Part shown: one piece after another, positions 7,838-16,813 of the stretch | Layout: each line of letters opens with the position of its first letter | How positions within the stretch are numbered: the first letter of the stretch is position 1 | NCBI RefSeq assembly: GCF_023205015.1 | Contig: NZ_CP096258.1 | Location: forward strand, 3,906,001 to 3,970,000 | DNA from: Providencia rettgeri | Lineage (GTDB): Bacteria; Pseudomonadota; Gammaproteobacteria; Enterobacterales; Enterobacteriaceae | Direction of reading: 5' to 3' | DNA length: 64,000 bases | Notes under the pieces: generated by a model | Told to the model about the DNA's origin: nothing | What the model saw: the letters and a program-made list of their open reading frames with translations, nothing else | Databases searched by the model: none | Translations under genes and position numbers: made by a program

Positions 7838-10333
7838 TTATTGGCAAGGGATCAGGACTTTACCCTGACTTTTTTCGGCAATATTAGGTAAATTCAAACT
7901 ACATTGGTTTGCGCCTGCAGCCCATTTCACTATGTAGCTTTCTTCTGGATCTACACCCGTTAAATATGCAACTCCACTATCTGCAATAATTCCGACTTCT
8001 CTTCCTGTGCTTGATTCAATCACACTGGTGCCAAGCGGTGGATAATTTCCATTATTCAGACGGATAATTGCTAAAATACGTTTTCCTTGGTTTGCTTTTA
8101 TCCTCTGATAGCCAATTGCCCCTTCAGTCAGGGTTTTACCAATAATGTTGTCATTGACATCTACATCATCAGGTAATGTATTCATATCAATATAAACATC
8201 TGAATTAGAAAAACTGTTTAAACTTGTCGCTACACCAATTCCGAATCGGTTTGTAACTGACTCACCATTGTCAATGGAAATCCCTGCAACATTGTCACTA
8301 TCAATCATCACACGAGGTTCATTGTTAGTCCCATTGCGGTGCATAGCTGCACCATATTTTGTTGCTGTCATGGAGCCATACCAACTACCACCAACAGCAC
8401 GATATGAGTTCACATTTTCAGTCGCATTAACATTTAATACGCCATAAGGTGATGAATACTGATAACTACCACTGATATTTGGTTCTGCGCGTCCTAATTT
8501 GTGCTGGTCACCACCAACACGCATACTCCAGTAGTTATTATTCTCGTTTGCACTGTAATAACCCACTGATTGACCAAAGCTATGATCATTGTCTGCATAT
8601 TGAGCGTCATAACTAACCGAAGCGCCATTTTCGAGTGGCACAGAGAAAGACAGATATATTTGATTATCATCCGTCTCTTCATATTTAATTTTATTGAGTG
8701 ATAATGTTCCGGAAATATTTTTAATTTGCCCAATGCTAAATAACTTACTAAAACTCATTCCAAAGTTTGTTGTTGATTCACTATTCCAAAATTGGCGATG
8801 AGAAGCATTAAAATAAATCGTTAAATCAAGTGGGCTAATGTATTGATTAAAAGACGCGGTATAGACGTTTTTATCACGCCTAAAATCAAGCACACCATTA
8901 GCTGCATCAATGTATTGAGGCATCGTTAAGAATTCTTTTTCAGAAAACTTATAGCCTGCGAATGTTATCTGTGAATTAGTAGATTCAAAACGTTTAGAAT
9001 AATTTAAACGATAGCTATTACCTGAATAAGACCCAAAATTATCTAAATTTGCATGGGTACGAGTAATATCAACAGAGATAGCACCAAACATATTCATATT
9101 TTGCCCTATCCCCAAGTTCATCGCTTGATAATTGTTATTATCTACTGTTGCAATTAACCCACCGAAGATAGATGTATCACCAAATAAACCATAGGAAATT
9201 TCTCCTACAATAAACTTAGGATCGACTTTCTGTGAGCGACCAAATGGGTCAGATTGCCCCATGGTAAATTTATAAAGGAACTGGCCCTGACGCGTTAAAA
9301 ACGGCAACGATGCCGCTGTCACTTGGTAAGTGGTCTTTGAACCATCTTCTTCTTCGATCGTTACATCTAAAGTGCCTTGTACCGCTTCAGTAATATCTTG
9401 GATATTAAATGGCCCTGGAGCAACTTTAACCTGCTTAATCACACGGCCATTCTGTGAAATAATCACCGTCGCATTCGTTTTCGCAATACCGGTAACCTGG
9501 GGCGCATAACCACGTAACGAAGGTGGCAGCATCCGGTTATCACTAAAAATAGACGCTCCGATAAAGCGAAAGCTATCAAATAAATCAGTCTTTAAATAAG
9601 ACTCACCGAGTAAAACCTTTGCCCCCATTTGAGGTAAAGCGCGAAAGGCATATAACTGAGTCCAATCAAACCGCTCATTCGTTTTGCCTTGAGAGCGATT
9701 ATATTGATATTGATAGTCAGCGCGAAAACGCCAAGCTCCTAAGTTAACGCCAGCGGAACCATTACTACTACCACTGAATGTTTCACTATTATTTTTAGGC
9801 GCTGAGTAATTGACAAATAAGTTATAGTCAAGAAATGCCCCCGTAATCCCATTTTCCCATTGGGAAGGTGGTACCCAGTAAGGATCATCATATTCAAGCC
9901 AAGCTTGAGGAATCGAAAATAAGATATTCTGATTCGCTTTATCAAAGCGATAGTTAATATCTAAATTTTTAGATAGTTCAACACACTGGCCATTATTATT
10001 TTGCAGAAGTTCTTCCTTTACCTTCTTTTTTAATGCAAAAACATTTACCATCTCTGGTGTAATACAGAGTGTTGAAGTATCTTTACTCTCTTCAATAAAT
10101 TTAATTAAATACTGTCCAGATAACTTTCTACCATTTAATGTAATATCTGTTAAATATTCACCAGCAGGAATAAAGTCAGGGTTAGAAAACTGACTCAAAT
10201 CAATATTATCTCTGTCCTTAGCATCAATAATATTCATATTAAATTCTACTGCATTCGCTATTCCAGAAACGGAAAACGCCAAAGCAATTGAAAATAATAT
10301 TTTATTTATTTTAAACTGAGGCAATAGAGACAT
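7838..10333 (-). CDS. Fimbrial outer-membrane usher (PapC/FimD family)
   Basis: An outer-membrane beta-barrel usher that secretes and assembles pilins. The start MSLLPQFKIN at 10333 has CAGGGAAA just upstream and begins a normal signal peptide (cleavage near ANA-VEFN); a longer frame to 10381 has no such support. The product is about 831 residues, the usual usher size. It shows the N-terminal chaperone-binding domain, the barrel, the plug-region stretch APQVTGIAKTNATV, GPFNIQDI and a C-terminal plug-like domain with paired cysteines. The order major pilin-usher-chaperone resembles pap and mrp operons. Confidence 0.95.
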   Translation of the reverse strand: MSLLPQFKINKILFSIALAFSVSGIANAVEFNMNIIDAKDRDNIDLSQFSNPDFIPAGEYLTDITLNGRKLSGQYLIKFIEESKDTSTLCITPEMVNVFALKKKVKEELLQNNNGQCVELSKNLDINYRFDKANQNILFSIPQAWLEYDDPYWVPPSQWENGITGAFLDYNLFVNYSAPKNNSETFSGSSNGSAGVNLGAWRFRADYQYQYNRSQGKTNERFDWTQLYAFRALPQMGAKVLLGESYLKTDLFDSFRFIGASIFSDNRMLPPSLRGYAPQVTGIAKTNATVIISQNGRVIKQVKVAPGPFNIQDITEAVQGTLDVTIEEEDGSKTTYQVTAASLPFLTRQGQFLYKFTMGQSDPFGRSQKVDPKFIVGEISYGLFGDTSIFGGLIATVDNNNYQAMNLGIGQNMNMFGAISVDITRTHANLDNFGSYSGNSYRLNYSKRFESTNSQITFAGYKFSEKEFLTMPQYIDAANGVLDFRRDKNVYTASFNQYISPLDLTIYFNASHRQFWNSESTTNFGMSFSKLFSIGQIKNISGTLSLNKIKYEETDDNQIYLSFSVPLENGASVSYDAQYADNDHSFGQSVGYYSANENNNYWSMRVGGDQHKLGRAEPNISGSYQYSSPYGVLNVNATENVNSYRAVGGSWYGSMTATKYGAAMHRNGTNNEPRVMIDSDNVAGISIDNGESVTNRFGIGVATSLNSFSNSDVYIDMNTLPDDVDVNDNIIGKTLTEGAIGYQRIKANQGKRILAIIRLNNGNYPPLGTSVIESSTGREVGIIADSGVAYLTGVDPEESYIVKWAAGANQCSLNLPNIAEKSQGKVLIPCQ

Positions 10334-10409
10334 GATTTTCCCTGTAAAAAAATAAAAATAAGAAATGAAAATAACAGGCATATATTTGCCTGTTATTTTA
10401 AATAAAAAA

Positions 10410-10967
10410 TTACAGGTAGTTTAAAGCGTAAGTTGCTTGAGAAATAATACTACCAGTTTCAACTTTGCTACCATTTGCTTCAACACGCGCACTGAATGCT
10501 AATTTATTTGGACCATCAGCTAATGGCAACTCAACGCTAGTGTCACCAACTTTCATTGTTGCGCCATCTGCGTTGATTAAACGGACACCAACACCTTTAG
10601 AAGTACCTGTATTTGCCAGTAATTCTTTAGCTGTCGTATCTGGAGTACCAGTGAAAGTAACTTTTACTTTGCTGACTGCAGGGAAGATAACTTTATCGTC
10701 AGCATCTGTCACTGCTCCTAAATCACAGTTTTCTAACTGGATATTATATTGAACACTTTGGCTATATTTGTTACCCGTTTCCAATACTTTATTTGCAACT
10801 TGGCCCAGATCAACGTTAATTGTACCATCCCCAGGGATTGAGCAAGGAGCATTAATGACTTTACCAGTAAAGTTAATGATACCACTTCCTTGATCTACAG
10901 GTGCTGCGTGTGCAATACCGAATGAAGAAGCGATAATTGTAGCTAATGCAATTTTAGTTAATTTCAT
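10410..10967 (-). CDS. Major fimbrial subunit (FimA/PapA-like pilin)
   Basis: A 185-residue pilin with a signal peptide ending AHA-APVDQG, so the mature protein is about 163 residues. The donor-strand extension and first beta strand (GSGIINFTGKV) precede the first conserved cysteine, a second cysteine is in LENCDLG, and the C-terminus YALNYL carries the conserved penultimate tyrosine. It is the first structural gene, with a long 5' leader that contains perfect palindromes. Being first and closest to the promoter fits the shaft-forming major subunit. Confidence 0.9.
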   Translation of the reverse strand: MKLTKIALATIIASSFGIAHAAPVDQGSGIINFTGKVINAPCSIPGDGTINVDLGQVANKVLETGNKYSQSVQYNIQLENCDLGAVTDADDKVIFPAVSKVKVTFTGTPDTTAKELLANTGTSKGVGVRLINADGATMKVGDTSVELPLADGPNKLAFSARVEANGSKVETGSIISQATYALNYL

Positions 10968-11006
10968 TTATATTTTCCTATAAAAAAGACGACAGATATA
11001 CCAACC

Positions 11007-11032
11007 ACTTAATAATCAGTAGATTATTAAGT
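11007..11032. repeat. Perfect 11-bp inverted repeat in the fimA leader
   Basis: ACTTAATAATC (11007-11017) and GATTATTAAGT (11022-11032) are perfect complements around AGTA. This lies 40 bp upstream of the major pilin start. It could be an operator for the adjacent regulator or an mRNA hairpin; no T-run follows on the minus strand. Confidence 0.75.
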
Positions 11033-11079
11033 TGATATTTATTTGCTGAGAATGTAATAACAAATAGGATAAAAGTTAG

Positions 11080-11096
11080 ACTTTTACTATAAAAGT
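11080..11096. repeat. Perfect 7-bp inverted repeat, AT-rich
   Basis: ACTTTTA (11080-11086), CTA, TAAAAGT (11090-11096). A second small stem (AAAAGT / ACTTTT, 11071-11085) overlaps its left arm, so the two are mutually exclusive. This is the middle of three palindromes between the regulator gene and the pilin gene. Confidence 0.55.
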
Positions 11097-11127
11097 AAAA
11101 AAAACATAATTTTATTTATTTAAATAA

Positions 11128-11161
11128 TTGATTAATAAAATAATAATATTTTATTAATCAA
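11128..11161. repeat. Perfect 14-bp inverted repeat between regulator and pilin genes
   Basis: TTGATTAATAAAAT (11128-11141) and ATTTTATTAATCAA (11148-11161) are perfect complements with a 6-nt loop. It lies 35 bp beyond the regulator stop on the minus strand. Possible roles are a weak AT-only terminator for the regulator gene, a protein-binding site, or both. Confidence 0.75.
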
Positions 11162-11195
11162 AGGTCATATTTAGAATATTTTTGACTTTTTTACG

Positions 11196-11441
11196 TCAAC
11201 TATTTTCTTTATTTTCTTTACTGATAAAAACATCATCAATAAAAAAACAAATCATTTCAGTTTCTAATGCGTTAGCAAGTACATGCAGATTCTCAATATT
11301 AATATTGCACTCACCTCTTTCATAGCGAGAAATTTGTTGCTGACTCACACCAACAAGATTCGCTAATTCAATACCCGAAAGCCCTAAGTGCTTTCTTCTT
11401 TTTCTAATCTCTCTACCTACTATCCGATTTACATTTATCAT
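11196..11441 (-). CDS. MrpJ-like fimbria-associated XRE/HTH regulator
   Basis: A small (82-residue) DNA-binding protein with one Cro/CI-type helix-turn-helix; the recognition segment is GVSQQQISRYERG at about residues 33-45. MrpJ of Proteus mirabilis, a fimbria-linked repressor of motility, carries a very similar SQQQ.SRYERG motif. The gene lies upstream of the pilin gene in the same orientation, whereas mrpJ ends its operon. ATG 11441 is preferred to the upstream TTG at 11447. Regulation of fimbriae and flagella is inferred from the family. A second copy of the family occurs near 63 kb. Confidence 0.8.
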   Translation of the reverse strand: MINVNRIVGREIRKRRKHLGLSGIELANLVGVSQQQISRYERGECNINIENLHVLANALETEMICFFIDDVFISKENKENS

Positions 11442-12748
11442 TAACAATAGCCCAAAATAAACTGAAATATTAAATGGCTAAATTATATTACAGATCAAAA
11501 CCTTTAACATAACAAATTGCACTGATTATACACTGCTTATATATCCAAATCAAAATAGCAAAAACCAATTAAAACACGAAATTTGAGTTAATTATAGTTT
11601 TCAATATATAAAAGTAAAACTGTTTATAACGATCGATAATTTAAATTAAAGTCATTGAAACCTATCAAAATTTCATTATTTAAAGTTTAATTCACTTATA
11701 AGATAAAAAGCATATTATTCATATTGGTTATTATTTTTAAAATAATAAAAACTAAAGCATAACATACTGATTTTAAAGATTAATACATAATTACCACTGA
11801 CAATGGTAACAACTAAAAATATGACATAACTTCTATTGATAATAAAAAATAGATATTTTTCATTGATACTATTTATTATTCATTGATTACTAAGCATTTT
11901 TATATCATTGCTATTTATATATTAATTTATTTCTTACATTTTTAATGTTTCTTTCAAAAAAACAACTGAGAATGGTTTTTTTGTTTTTATCATTTTTTAT
12001 GATTAAATTAATAGTATTTTTAGTTTACTCAAATTAAGAGTTTAGAATATAAAAAATTGAAATCTTCTCTCAATGAATACTATTTACCTATATAACATAG
12101 TAAATTATTCATAATTAGAGTAAAAAGATATTGATAATCATCAATAACACGTATTTAGCGTAAAAACAAATAAACCAACAAATAGATAACCCTTAAATAA
12201 CAATGAGTTATACCAGTTTCAAATTGTAACAAACTACAACCTTATATTGCAGTTTTATAGAATAAAGATGAAACATAACAAAAATAAAACATAATAATTG
12301 TAGCCTAATACATTAAAAAATGAGTAATACAAGTATTTCACTTCGCATTTTCACCAATAAATAGTCAAAATAACAAAAAAGATACCTATCATTATTACAT
12401 TTTGCGCGTATAGCTTAAGTTAATTTCTTTCCTTTAATAACAAGAGTAAAGACCGTTTATGTGCCTAATTCATTAAATAAGGATATTTTTCTGAGTGAAA
12501 ATTGGCCAGACACTCTTAAATAAAACAGACAACACAAGCATGTTACACCAAATAAGATATATATTCAGTATAATGCAATAGTAAATATTTCTTATTTCGT
12601 CAGTTTATACATAAAAATTCTTTTATCCATGTTTGCTAAGAAGTCTATTCAATAACTTATCGTTATTGAATGAGAAAATAACTCATTATTTTTTGTTCGA
12701 ACTACATGGTTTCATCTTCTTAACCTAAGGACTAAGGAGATATAAAAA
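11442..12748. other. 1.3-kb AT-rich gene-free region
   Basis: This long, extremely AT-rich stretch lies between the fimbrial regulator and the nitrilase gene. No frame has a plausible start, ribosome site or family resemblance, and no tRNA-like or recombinase site was recognised. It must hold the divergent promoters for both flanks. Composition suggests a silenced (H-NS type) regulatory region or degraded acquired DNA; that is inference. Confidence 0.55.
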
Positions 12749-13744
12749 ATGCAAAGGCAACCTCGACTTCGCGTTGCAACCGTTCAGTTTCAGCATCGCC
12801 CTAATGATAAGACCTATAATCTAAGCCGTATTCATGACTTTATTACCCAAGCCGCGCAACAAAACGTGAAAATACTAGTGCTGCCTGAGATGTGTATTAC
12901 GGGTTATTGGCATGTACCAAAATTACCTGATGATGCTGTTCATGCATTAAGTGAAACTTTACATGATAGTCCATCATTAGCATTGATCCGCCAGCGTGCA
13001 ATTGAATTAGATATGATTATTGGTGTTGGGTTGATTGAAAAAGGGTTAGATGGCAAATGTTATAACACTTGGGTCGCTTGTATGCCTGATGGGCAGTACC
13101 ATGCTCATCGTAAATTACACGCCTTTGAACACCCCTCTATCCATAGTGGAGACAATTACACTGTTTTCGATACCCCGTGGGGGGTAAAAGCTGGCATTTT
13201 AATTTGCTGGGATAACAACTTAATTGAAAACCCACGCATAAACGCGTTACTTGGCGCTGATATCATTCTAGCTCCCCATCAAACGGGGGGTACCCATTCG
13301 AGCAGCCCATATGGCATGAAACCACTTGATTTGCACCTTTGGGAAAATAGGCTACAAGATCCACAAGCTTTGCTTGATGCTTGCCAAGGGGAGCACGGAC
13401 GTGGATGGCTAATGCGCTGGTTACCCTCAAGAGCTCACGATAACGGTGTCTTCTACCTGTTTAGTAATGGAGTTGGCTTAGATGATGATGAAATTCGCAC
13501 AGGTAATGCAATGGTGATAGATCCCTATGGTCGAATTATCAAAGAGAGTCTATTGGTTGAGGATGATATGGTGATTGCAGATCTTGACCTTAGTTTGCTT
13601 CCTACCTCTAATGGACGACGTTGGCTTACAGGTAGAAGGCCTGAATTGTACCGCATTATGGCTGAAACGATGGGCTATGAAACCGATATTCGTAGTGTTC
13701 GTTTTGCGGAGCAGAATTCCCCTAATCATAAGGAACAGCCATAA
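12749..13744 (+). CDS. Nitrilase-superfamily carbon-nitrogen hydrolase
   Basis: A 331-residue cytosolic amidase/nitrilase-family enzyme that hydrolyses a non-peptide C-N bond. The catalytic Glu-Lys-Cys triad is visible at E47 (LPEMCITGY), K122 (HRKLHAFE) and C153 (LICWDNN). The start is supported by AAGGAG 8-9 bp upstream. The C-terminal residues (GRRPELYRIM) fit members acting on small amides or N-carbamoyl compounds, but the substrate cannot be read from the sequence. A LysR gene follows in the same direction after about 80 bp and may regulate it. Confidence 0.88.
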   Translation: MQRQPRLRVATVQFQHRPNDKTYNLSRIHDFITQAAQQNVKILVLPEMCITGYWHVPKLPDDAVHALSETLHDSPSLALIRQRAIELDMIIGVGLIEKGLDGKCYNTWVACMPDGQYHAHRKLHAFEHPSIHSGDNYTVFDTPWGVKAGILICWDNNLIENPRINALLGADIILAPHQTGGTHSSSPYGMKPLDLHLWENRLQDPQALLDACQGEHGRGWLMRWLPSRAHDNGVFYLFSNGVGLDDDEIRTGNAMVIDPYGRIIKESLLVEDDMVIADLDLSLLPTSNGRRWLTGRRPELYRIMAETMGYETDIRSVRFAEQNSPNHKEQP

Positions 13745-13826
13745 TAGCTAAAGTTAATGACATGTCATATCATTTATAATACAAATACTATAGTGTCTTA
13801 TATTATTAATAAGCTGGCTAACTACC

Positions 13827-14732
13827 GTGGATACTCGACTACTTCGTGCATTTGTCATTCTCGCAGAAACAAAAAATTACCGCGAAGCTTCATTACGTTT
13901 ATATATTAGTCAGCCAGCTTTAACCAAACAAATTCAATTACTTGAAAAAAAATTAGATATAACATTATTTGAACGCGGGCGTCATGGCGCTATATTGACT
14001 CCTCATGGGAAAATGTTATTTCCCTATGCACAGGAGATACTCGCTCAAACCACTGAGTTTTTACGCCAAACCGCAATACTTCGGGAACAGCCCCCCATAA
14101 AGTTAACGGTTGGGTTTGGTATATCAACATTTCAAGAAGCGTCCTTTTTTGTTGCACGACTACGCGAAAAATTACCTAATATCCCAATTCAATTGGATGA
14201 TATGCCTTCTCATGAAATGGAGAAACAACTGCAAGCCCATGAATTACATATTGCTTTTACTCGCCAGTTTGCGTTTAAACCAATAGATAACTTAGTGAGC
14301 AAAACATTAAAATCTGAAGTACTTGCCTTAGCGGTAGCACAAAAATTGGAGCCCCAATTATCAGTAAAAGAATATCTAACCCATTTTCCTTTATTATTGT
14401 TACGCGCAGAACGTGGTTCAAAGCTTAATCAACAAATTCAGCGCTATCTAAAACATGAAAACTTATCAATATCCCCATCCCAAGAAGCAAATGATATTCA
14501 AACGTTAATTGCACTCGTAGCTGCCGATGTTGGTGTAAGCCTGTTACCCTATAGTGCAAAAAACATTAGCTCAAAAGACACTCGTTTTATTCCTATTCAG
14601 CATTCTGAGCATGCTCAATGGCGGATTGATGTGGTATGGCAGGCTTCATTACCTAAATTATGGCAAAACACCATCAATGAATTAATTGATGAAATTTATG
14701 AAACATTCTCAAAAGAAAGTGATTCAGAATAA
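13827..14732 (+). CDS. LysR-family transcriptional regulator
   Basis: A 301-residue regulator. The N-terminal winged HTH (residues 1-60: LRAFVILAETKNYREASLRL, SQPALTKQIQLLEKKL) is typical LysR, followed by a substrate-binding domain with the usual GVSLLPYSAKNI stretch. It starts with GTG at 13827; the MDTRLLRAF N-terminus aligns with the family. It lies between the nitrilase and the seven-gene lipid operon, on the same strand as both, 78 bp ahead of the KAS III gene. Either could be its target; no typical divergent arrangement decides the matter. Confidence 0.92.
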   Translation: MDTRLLRAFVILAETKNYREASLRLYISQPALTKQIQLLEKKLDITLFERGRHGAILTPHGKMLFPYAQEILAQTTEFLRQTAILREQPPIKLTVGFGISTFQEASFFVARLREKLPNIPIQLDDMPSHEMEKQLQAHELHIAFTRQFAFKPIDNLVSKTLKSEVLALAVAQKLEPQLSVKEYLTHFPLLLLRAERGSKLNQQIQRYLKHENLSISPSQEANDIQTLIALVAADVGVSLLPYSAKNISSKDTRFIPIQHSEHAQWRIDVVWQASLPKLWQNTINELIDEIYETFSKESDSE

Positions 14733-14810
14733 CTCCGTAATTCCTATATATTAAATATTTGAACTCTGATATTTATTGTCATTATCATCGCAAGATAGGC
14801 ACATATTGAT

Positions 14811-15809
14811 ATGTCTGGTAACCAGTCCATAACCCCCCTAAAAATCATTGCTTCTGGAGTCGCACTTCCTGAGCATAAAATTTACTCATCCATGCTGGAT
14901 GAAAAATTAAATAAACCAAAAGGGTTTGTCGAAAAGCATTCAGGCATCAAATACCGCTTTCATGCAAGTTCTCACGATTCACAAGCAGTTTTAGCCGCAC
15001 AAGCAATCCAAAATGCATTGCATACGAACCATATCAAACCCAGCAGTATTGATATGTTGATTAATGCTTCTGCTATCCCAGTGCAAGCGCTTCCGTGTTC
15101 AGCTGCACATATCCTTGAGCAATCGAATTTAAATCAAGGGATTGCCTGCTTTGATGTCAACTCCAGTTGTATCAGCTTCATCACTGCACTTCAGGTCGCT
15201 GCAGGGTTATTAGCCACTAGTGCTTACCAACGTATTGCGATTGTTTCTGCAGATATCGCCTCACGCGGTATTGACTGGCAAGATAAAGAATCGTCACTGA
15301 TTTTTGGTGATGGTGCAGCTTGTGTTGTTGTGGAAAAAGGAGATGGAAATAGCGGAATTATTTCTTACACCCATACCACCTATACTGCAGGGATCGATTT
15401 TTGTGAAATTCGTGCAGGTGGTACAAGATGCAACCCGCGCTCAGGTATGACTGACGATGATTTTCTTTTTCATATGCAAGGGAAAAAACTGTTTCGCCTC
15501 GCGTCTTCGTTGATTGAAGATTTTATGCAGCAGGTTTTCGATGAGTCTGGTTTACAACTGCACCAAATTGATACTGTGGTTCCACACCAAGCTAGTCATT
15601 TATCATTAGAGCACATGCGCCAACGCGTAGGCGTGACGACTGACCAACTCATTGATATTTATCGTCACCGCGGGAACCAAGTCGCCGCCTCGATCCCTTC
15701 AGCACTACACGAAGCGATTATCACAGGCCGTTTCTATGAAAAACAAAGTGCGATGCTGATTGGCACTGCCGCTGGTCTTGCGTTATGTGCCATGGTACTT
15801 GTTCCATGA
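14811..15809 (+). CDS. KAS III-like beta-ketoacyl synthase (FabH/OleA superfamily)
   Basis: A 332-residue thiolase-fold condensing enzyme. The Cys-His-Asn triad is present at C120 (DVNSSCISF), H259 (VPHQAS) and N289 (RGNQVAASIP); the SLIFGDGAA segment at about 162-170 is also typical. These enzymes join two acyl units by Claisen condensation. It opens an operon in which all seven genes overlap. It is divergent from housekeeping FabH, and no acyl-carrier protein or ketoreductase of normal fatty acid synthesis is nearby. That suggests a dedicated secondary-lipid role, perhaps like OleA, which condenses two acyl-CoAs. The substrate is unknown. Confidence 0.88.
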   Translation: MSGNQSITPLKIIASGVALPEHKIYSSMLDEKLNKPKGFVEKHSGIKYRFHASSHDSQAVLAAQAIQNALHTNHIKPSSIDMLINASAIPVQALPCSAAHILEQSNLNQGIACFDVNSSCISFITALQVAAGLLATSAYQRIAIVSADIASRGIDWQDKESSLIFGDGAACVVVEKGDGNSGIISYTHTTYTAGIDFCEIRAGGTRCNPRSGMTDDDFLFHMQGKKLFRLASSLIEDFMQQVFDESGLQLHQIDTVVPHQASHLSLEHMRQRVGVTTDQLIDIYRHRGNQVAASIPSALHEAIITGRFYEKQSAMLIGTAAGLALCAMVLVP

Positions 15810-16813
15810 AGATCTTAGTTACAGGCGCCACTAGTGGCCTAGGGCGTAATGCGAGCGAGTACTTACTTCAAAGAGGCATTGATGTCGTCGCTTGTGGCCG
15901 AAACCATCAAGCAGGGGAACAGTTAAGCCAATTAGGTGCAACATTTATTGCCAGTGAATTATCTGAACTTACCGTTCAAGAAGCAAAAATGCTCATGGCG
16001 GGCTGTGATGCAATTTGGCATTGCGCTGCCCTTTCCTCGCCTTGGGGAAAACGCCAAGATTTTGAGAAAACAAACGTTCATGCAGCTCAAATATTGGCTA
16101 CCGCTGCGGGGGAAGCCAAAGTTTCACGCTTTATCCATATTTCCACCCCTGCCATCTATTTTAATTTCACCCACCAGCAAAATATTCCTGAGTCTACGGT
16201 TAATAAACATTTCGCTAACCAATACGCTAGAACAAAATATTTAGCCGAGACTATGATAGAACAGTGTGTTAGGCAGTTTCCGACAACGCGTTACACTATT
16301 TTGCGCCCTCGCGGCTTATTTGGCCCTCATGATCGCGTTTTGCTACCGCGTTTACTCGCTCAAATAAAATCACGAAAAGGAAAGTTGGTCTTGCCTAATG
16401 GGGGAAATAACCATTTTGACCTCACCTATGTGGGAAATGTGGTTCACAGCATGCAGTTGGCGACGTTCAAAGAAACACTCCCCAATGGCGCCATTTATAA
16501 TATTACGAACCAACAGCCACAAGCTCTTAAACAAACATTAAATCAGCTATTTAGTGAACTTAACTTAGATTGTGAAATTCGTTCAGCCCCTTACCCTTTA
16601 CTGTATGTTATTGCCAGTCTATTAGAGACCATTGGCTATTTAACGGGAAAAGAACCATTACTGACACGCTATAGCCTTGGCGCTGCCTATTTCACCATGA
16701 CATTGGATAACCAAAAAGCCCAACAAGAGCTGGGGTACTATCCTTTATATAGCATGCAACAAGGCGTTCATTTAACTGCAAAATGGCTGAAACAACAGGA
16801 GAACCCATGCTGA
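15806..16813 (+). CDS. Extended SDR, NAD(P)-dependent epimerase/dehydratase (OleD-like)
   Basis: A 335-residue Rossmann-fold oxidoreductase. Numbering from ATG 15806, TGATSGLG (residues 6-13) binds the dinucleotide and YARTK (Y140, K144) with the serine/threonine of HISTP is the catalytic set. The layout resembles OleD and 3-beta-hydroxysteroid dehydrogenase-like reductases that reduce 2-alkyl-3-ketoacids. The start overlaps the preceding TGA (ATGA), so translation is coupled; a longer frame from 15785 would run into the upstream gene. The likely role is reduction of the beta-keto product of the KAS III-like enzyme; this is inference. Confidence 0.88.
   Translation: MKILVTGATSGLGRNASEYLLQRGIDVVACGRNHQAGEQLSQLGATFIASELSELTVQEAKMLMAGCDAIWHCAALSSPWGKRQDFEKTNVHAAQILATAAGEAKVSRFIHISTPAIYFNFTHQQNIPESTVNKHFANQYARTKYLAETMIEQCVRQFPTTRYTILRPRGLFGPHDRVLLPRLLAQIKSRKGKLVLPNGGNNHFDLTYVGNVVHSMQLATFKETLPNGAIYNITNQQPQALKQTLNQLFSELNLDCEIRSAPYPLLYVIASLLETIGYLTGKEPLLTRYSLGAAYFTMTLDNQKAQQELGYYPLYSMQQGVHLTAKWLKQQENPC

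Noticed and set aside
11007..11161. Invertible phase-switch element upstream of the pilin gene
   Set aside because: The palindromes are short-loop hairpins rather than separated arms flanking a promoter, and no recombinase gene is nearby.
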